From assembly GCF_000210295.1 (NCBI RefSeq), contig NC_026737.1, positions 124,001 to 188,000 on the forward strand: a DNA stretch of 64,000 nucleotides. The letters run 5' to 3'. The position numbers were made by a program, and so were the translations under genes. The stretch comes from Trypanosoma brucei gambiense DAL972 (Eukaryota > Euglenozoa > Kinetoplastea > Trypanosomatida > Trypanosomatidae). Numbering within the stretch: the stretch's first letter is position 1; each line of letters opens with the position of its first letter. Shown one piece after another: positions 59,822 through 64,000 of this stretch. The notes beneath the pieces were generated by a model that ran no database searches, was not told the DNA's origin, and saw only the letters and a program-made list of their open reading frames with translations.

Positions 59822-60796
59822 TCAAAAACGGTACCTCAGTAACCTCCCCAAAAGTAGATCATCTTCATGACTCAGGGCGCCTGTGACCCACGGCACCAAC
59901 TCGTACTCCATTATAACCTCCTCGGATGCTGTCAGGTCGCGTTCCAGCGCCACCAGGGCAAAAAAGTGCTCCTCCAGGAGTCGCCGGAGTGCCTCCTCTC
60001 CGTTAACGTGGCGCCGCTCTGACTCTTGCAGAAACTCGTCGCGGTACCAGCGCGGAAGCTCCTCAACCTCAAATGCAACCTCCACTCGTGCGTTTCGTCT
60101 CCGCTCACCGCCATCGTCACCGTTTACGAGATCAACAAAAGGTATTATGCCCAGTTCGACACTACTTCCCTCCCCGTTGGTCCAGCAAGCAGGAAGTCGA
60201 TGAGACCTTGTCAATATGACATCAACAGCCCAGCGAAAGTGGTTGGGGGACGGCATCAAGTTTTTTTCGGAAAGAACCTCGTATGCTGAGCAAATTTCCT
60301 CCTGCATGCTACCTTGTACCTCTATGAAGTAGGGAAGCAGTTGGACACGGTGAAGCCGACATTGTCGGCCGCTTTCGTCTTCCATCGTCCGGAAGTCCTG
60401 CATTCGGGGAAGAACGTTTAACCAGCCCCACCACGGCGACAAACTGCGCTGATGCTCAATGGCAAGCCACCACGCCAAACTGATCCACTCCCCTGCTGTG
60501 CAGCCCAATAGCCGCGACAGCACACCGCGGTTCAGGATCTCCAACTGCGGTGATTGCATTAAGTCCTCCTGGCGCACCCTCGCGCCCAATTTCTGAACCG
60601 TTGAAAGAGAAAATGCATGCCGTGAGGGTACAACTAACAAAGGTGTACCACTATCGCAGGCGTCCCGTACGTAAACACCATACCCAACGGACGCGTCGCG
60701 CTTCTCAATTAAAACAGTTTGGTGAAGTCCAATCCGCTTGAGAATGGCATATGTTGCGGTGTATTCCGCGAACTTACCGCTCCGTTGCCCCCGCAT
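59822..60796 (-). CDS. SET-domain protein methyltransferase (RLSMT/SETD3-like)
   Basis: The product is 324 residues from the ATG at 60796 (the frame extends to a GTG at 60835). It resembles the split-SET family that methylates lysine or histidine on non-histone proteins such as Rubisco large subunit, actin or ribosomal proteins. A basic N-terminus leads to VGYGVYVRDACDSGTPLLVVPS (the opening SET strand pattern, 'G.G.......G...l..vP'). The insert iSET region (WISLAWWLAIEHQ, WWGWLNVLPRM) follows, then IIPFVDLVNGDDGG and VIMEYELVPW near the end. The usual Asn-His pair of SET domains reads Asn225-Gly226 here. The Tyr in MEYEL may be the catalytic tyrosine. Human SETD3 is longer (594), lacking its C-terminal domain here. 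Confidence 0.78.
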   Translation of the reverse strand: MRGQRSGKFAEYTATYAILKRIGLHQTVLIEKRDASVGYGVYVRDACDSGTPLLVVPSRHAFSLSTVQKLGARVRQEDLMQSPQLEILNRGVLSRLLGCTAGEWISLAWWLAIEHQRSLSPWWGWLNVLPRMQDFRTMEDESGRQCRLHRVQLLPYFIEVQGSMQEEICSAYEVLSEKNLMPSPNHFRWAVDVILTRSHRLPACWTNGEGSSVELGIIPFVDLVNGDDGGERRRNARVEVAFEVEELPRWYRDEFLQESERRHVNGEEALRRLLEEHFFALVALERDLTASEEVIMEYELVPWVTGALSHEDDLLLGRLLRYRF

Positions 60797-61144
60797 ACCC
60801 CATGACGCACTCCAGGCTCGAGGACAGGCGCACACACACGACTGTTAAGACGTCTACAGACTAAAAAGCGGAGGGACAAAAAAAAGAAGTGCTGGGGCAG
60901 AAAAGACAACAAGGCAAACAAGGGAGTAGTGAAAAGGTGTGCATCCTGATTCTTTTCGGCCATGAGGACCGGGCTTTTAAAAAGGAAGCAGCCGGACAAA
61001 CGGTGGAGTTGATCGTAACGCCGTTAGTAGACGGCCACAGCAAAACAGAGGAGGGTATTAAAAAAAGGGGAGAAGCAAATGAGAATAAGGGACGCAACAT
61101 CCTCTCATTCTATACCTATTGAAAACAGAAACGGCTCCACCTAC
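60797..61144. other. Intergenic: SET-protein upstream region and WDR11-like 3' UTR
   Basis: Minus-strand CT-rich tract at about 60860-60935. No gene seen. Confidence 0.55.
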
Positions 61145-64000
61145 TTAGGTGGAGGTGGAAGTTATCCCCCGGTTCCTGCCTTTCAAAGAGGTAACGTATT
61201 CCAACACCGCTTTGGCAGAAACAACGTTCCCGACGGTGTTCAGCATGTTTGCGTAATCAACCAGGACGTTCAGTAATACTTCTCCCAGTGTTAAGGCATC
61301 AGAGGAGTCATCTTCCGCCACTGGAAGTACAATCGGTTCCTGCAAGGATTCTCGTGTGTTGAAGGAGGGATCCTCCAACAATACCATAGCCAGCAAACCG
61401 GCAATGTCTTCAAACTGGGAAGACTCACTAAGCAAAACGAGCACCTGAAACGGAAGGGCCTGCGAAGCCAACATTACTGCCGCTTCCATTACCTGACCGT
61501 GCCTGACCAAGTGCGAACACCATCGGCAGATAAGATCTCGTTGCTGCTTGGCTGGAAGGGGGGAAAGTTTTGCAAGCACAGCACCCTCACCCCACTTTCC
61601 CGAAAGCTGCAAAGCTTTCACTGCTTCATAGAAGTGGCCCGACAGCATGTACTTATCGACGGCACTGTCTAAGTCACCCCGAGCTCGCAGAAGAGAAGCC
61701 ACCCGGCTTGTTGTAAGTGTCAAAAGCTCCGAAGCTGGTCCGCTGAGGGCAGCAACCGATGCAGAGATAGCCACAGCAAAATCTGACAGGTGAGGAAACC
61801 GGTTGTCTTCATGACTGACGTCCATGAGGACATCTATAGCTTTTTGTGGCTGCTGAAGCTTCAACAACTCGCGCGCAGTGAGAAACCGTTGTGAAAACAC
61901 GTCAATCTCCTTCCCTTTAGACGCTTCAAGCGCCTCAGCACGGCGTTCGTTCATGTAGACATGGTTGTTGTAAACTACCTCGGATGCCGCGGAAACTTCA
62001 GAAAAGCGATCCGCGCAGTAATAAGGTACTGGGGGTCCAACTTCTGGACCTCCCTTCCATCGTTCAACAGACTTGGACTGCTGACCACCATCGCCACCAG
62101 CCTCAGCACCGCTACAGTTAAGACCGCGCCTCAAGCAGAACTGCATCCACAGACGCTGTCTCTCCTGTTGACCAAAAAAACGGGCTACCCAAAGGGCAAT
62201 CTCATCAGTACGACTCTGTGTAAACGCATGTTGTATCCCCTCGTAAATATACCTCGGTACCATCGTCTTCCTGTAAAGATCCAGTTCACGTGTCAAAGAG
62301 GAAATGGCGGCGGTGATCACCTGTCCAAAAGGACCGCGACACGGAAACCGCTCAGGATTAATGCCCCGAATTAGGCAACTTGGACAGATATCACTTGAGG
62401 GTCGAACTTCAGAGGGTACCGCTGAGCATGCGACTTGGGTCTCCAGCACTGTTTGAATGTGCATCCGATGCTCCGGAACAAAAAAGGCACTGTTCTGGAG
62501 TGGCCGTCTCAATGCCTTACTGAACACACTACTATTGATACTGGTGAGTAACTTATCAACCACTACAATGTTACCGGTTAGGGTTAGAAGGAGAAGTGCA
62601 TCTCCCAACCACGTTGCCCCACGCGCCTTCAGGTTGATGTCTGTGTTCTTGGAATATCCCATGCGTTCTTGACTGGATATACTCCAGACGCCGAAGGAGC
62701 CATCCGAAAAAACGACCGCAAGATACTCCTCTGACCAATTTCCTGCGTCGGAGGGTTCCCCTTTGTTATCGGATCCACCTCCGCCCTTTGATACGGCCAA
62801 TGCAATTGCAGTCTTCGCCGCGGGGATATCCTTCAGTGATCGCACATGCAACCCAGACGTTCCCACGCCAACAACAGTCACCGCACCAGAGCCGTCAACA
62901 ACGACGGAAGCATCCCTTGTTGGAGTACATAACACCCGGGTAGACGACCCGTTGGGGAACCTCGGGACCGCGTCGCGGTTTGGAACCACCTGATCCCACG
63001 ACACTGTCCAGAAACTCATGGAACCATCTGAAAAGACAATCAAAAGGAGCTCTGGAGCCCCCTTCAAACCCGCTAGAACGGGTGTAAAGATTTGGGGAGC
63101 CCAGGAGGCACTCGCCACCCCTGTCCCTTCATAGGAGTAAATGATGCGGCTTTCTGTAATGTTCCAAACCTCGAACGTGCCGCCAAAGAAAGTTAAAAGC
63201 AGGAACGTCCCAGTCGCGTCTTGCGTGATATTCTTCATGCGTGTAGCATCAGAGTACTTGGGCTCACGCAGCACTTGGAGCACCACACCGCTGTGGCAGT
63301 CAAACAATGTCACCTGGTGATGTTGTTTAGACTGCTCAGCCTTATTCGTCACCACCCACACACATTCCTTAGAACTGTGCGGCGCGAGAAGTATGATATG
63401 AGTGTTGCTTGTATTAACAAAATTTATTCGTCTCAGGGCGTTGCTGTGTGCCACATCAACCAGGGCCAAGTAACCTGCCTCCAGGGCACAGCACAGCGTG
63501 TTGTCGCCAAGTACGCAAAACCCGGTGGGCTTCTTTAGAGCGGCGGAAAAATAACTGTCGATCACCCACCGTCGGCAATCCACCCTGTACCGCCACCGTG
63601 CCACAGATCCATCAGAAAATATGACGGCAAAAACATTTGGTGCTGACAGAGACTGGATAACATTTGTTGCCACCTTTGACGCAATACGCGCACCCCTGAC
63701 ATCAGTAGACACACTCGTTGCCTTGCCCACACGTAGCAGGTACCACGCAGTGAGTCGCTGGTTTGATCCATACGAATACAAAAGTGGAAGCTGCTGCGTA
63801 TCTTCAGTCAGTGTGCTCGGTGCAGAAGAGAAAATGCGTCTGAATTCACCATCACCCGCGCTGTATCGTAACACGTTCTCATCGAGAAGCAAGTTTGCCC
63901 TGCAGTCATAGACGCCCACTGAGTTTCTCGTAGCAAAGTACAGGAGCCCCTCCTGAGACTCGCTAAACACAGCGTCCACGACAGTTTCAAAACCGTCCGT
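61145..64000 (-). CDS. WDR11: WDR11-like WD40 protein (5' end cut by window edge)
   Basis: The open frame runs off the right edge: codons upstream of position 63979 stay open to 64000, and no ATG is seen at the start. At least 951 residues are present. The N-terminal two-thirds is WD40-type beta-propeller sequence with repeated motifs of the type 'IVFSDGSMSFWTV' and 'VVFSDGSFGVWSI'. The C-terminal third is helical: ELLKLQQPQKAIDVLMDVSHED, SGPASELLTL, LQLSGKWGEGAVLAKLS, ICRWCSHL and VLVDYANML. These line up with the human WDR11 C-terminal region (KAVQLLLETS, SGPSQSTIKL, LQTYGEWNRAAWLAK, RWVDHL, YADYARSL). WDR11 partners FAM91A1 and TBC1D23 in endosome-to-Golgi vesicle capture. Confidence 0.8.
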   Translation of the reverse strand, partial: TDGFETVVDAVFSESQEGLLYFATRNSVGVYDCRANLLLDENVLRYSAGDGEFRRIFSSAPSTLTEDTQQLPLLYSYGSNQRLTAWYLLRVGKATSVSTDVRGARIASKVATNVIQSLSAPNVFAVIFSDGSVARWRYRVDCRRWVIDSYFSAALKKPTGFCVLGDNTLCCALEAGYLALVDVAHSNALRRINFVNTSNTHIILLAPHSSKECVWVVTNKAEQSKQHHQVTLFDCHSGVVLQVLREPKYSDATRMKNITQDATGTFLLLTFFGGTFEVWNITESRIIYSYEGTGVASASWAPQIFTPVLAGLKGAPELLLIVFSDGSMSFWTVSWDQVVPNRDAVPRFPNGSSTRVLCTPTRDASVVVDGSGAVTVVGVGTSGLHVRSLKDIPAAKTAIALAVSKGGGGSDNKGEPSDAGNWSEEYLAVVFSDGSFGVWSISSQERMGYSKNTDINLKARGATWLGDALLLLTLTGNIVVVDKLLTSINSSVFSKALRRPLQNSAFFVPEHRMHIQTVLETQVACSAVPSEVRPSSDICPSCLIRGINPERFPCRGPFGQVITAAISSLTRELDLYRKTMVPRYIYEGIQHAFTQSRTDEIALWVARFFGQQERQRLWMQFCLRRGLNCSGAEAGGDGGQQSKSVERWKGGPEVGPPVPYYCADRFSEVSAASEVVYNNHVYMNERRAEALEASKGKEIDVFSQRFLTARELLKLQQPQKAIDVLMDVSHEDNRFPHLSDFAVAISASVAALSGPASELLTLTTSRVASLLRARGDLDSAVDKYMLSGHFYEAVKALQLSGKWGEGAVLAKLSPLPAKQQRDLICRWCSHLVRHGQVMEAAVMLASQALPFQVLVLLSESSQFEDIAGLLAMVLLEDPSFNTRESLQEPIVLPVAEDDSSDALTLGEVLLNVLVDYANMLNTVGNVVSAKAVLEYVTSLKGRNRGITSTST

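Noticed and set aside
1..64000. Mobile elements (ingi, RIME, SLACS), tRNA or rRNA genes, CRISPR arrays, VSG genes
   Set aside because: No reverse transcriptase or related frame, no tRNA-like or array-like repeat spacing and no VSG-type gene seen by eye; short RNAs such as snoRNAs cannot be excluded without a search.

Overview
The window is a stretch of nuclear genome from a kinetoplastid, almost certainly Trypanosoma brucei or a very close relative. The evidence is as follows. All 25 recognisable genes lie on the minus strand, with no strand switch in 64 kb. None shows a break that would call for a cis-intron. Almost every gene is preceded, in the minus-strand sense, by a pyrimidine tract and an AG just before the first ATG, which is the trans-splicing signature. 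One gene is a TOR-family kinase with an embedded PDZ domain, an arrangement described for trypanosomatid TOR-like 1. From memory the gene order resembles part of T. brucei chromosome 4; I could not check this.

Transcription runs from high to low coordinates. Reading that way: a WDR11-like WD40 protein cut by the right edge (61145-64000), a SET-domain methyltransferase (59822), a small membrane protein (58926), mitochondrial ribosomal protein uL14m (58100), a TTC1-like TPR protein (57025), a coiled-coil protein (55379), an F-box protein (54235), SmD3 (53018), a TPR-DnaJ co-chaperone (50160), a 4599-residue axonemal inner-arm dynein heavy chain (36050-49849), an unknown single-pass membrane protein (34248), an unknown charged protein (33162), a mitochondrial PDK/BCKDK-type kinase (31491), the cytochrome oxidase assembly factor COA5/PET191 (30489), an FCP/SCP-type phosphatase (28643), a secreted BPI/LBP-like protein (26613), TOR-like 1 (18089-25876), a SHIPPO-motif protein (15858), PIG-Y of the first GPI-anchor enzyme (14419), a UFD4/TRIP12-like HECT ligase (9915), AP-1 gamma-adaptin (6393), NHP2 (5073), an RGP1-like trafficking protein (3107), the UFM1 protease UfSP2 (1307) and a small mitochondrial-type protein (658).

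The genes share no pathway, as expected of a trypanosomatid polycistronic unit, where neighbours are co-transcribed but regulated after transcription. Recurring themes are membrane traffic (AP-1, RGP1, WDR11), mitochondrial biogenesis (COA5, uL14m, the kinase, possibly the 658 and 58926 genes), the flagellum (dynein, SHIPPO protein), ubiquitin-like systems (UfSP2, HECT, F-box) and RNA machinery (NHP2, SmD3).

Gaps between genes are 0.25-1.6 kb and hold homopolymer tracts, microsatellites and splice signals. I saw no rRNA, tRNA, transposon, VSG or CRISPR. Many open frames run upstream of the real ATG through the translated pyrimidine tract or start at a non-ATG codon. I moved those starts to the first ATG after the likely splice site. 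No exotic system was found. The most notable points are altered motifs in three enzymes (the mitochondrial kinase, the FCP/SCP phosphatase and the SET protein), the PDZ-bearing TOR kinase and a BPI-like secreted protein.
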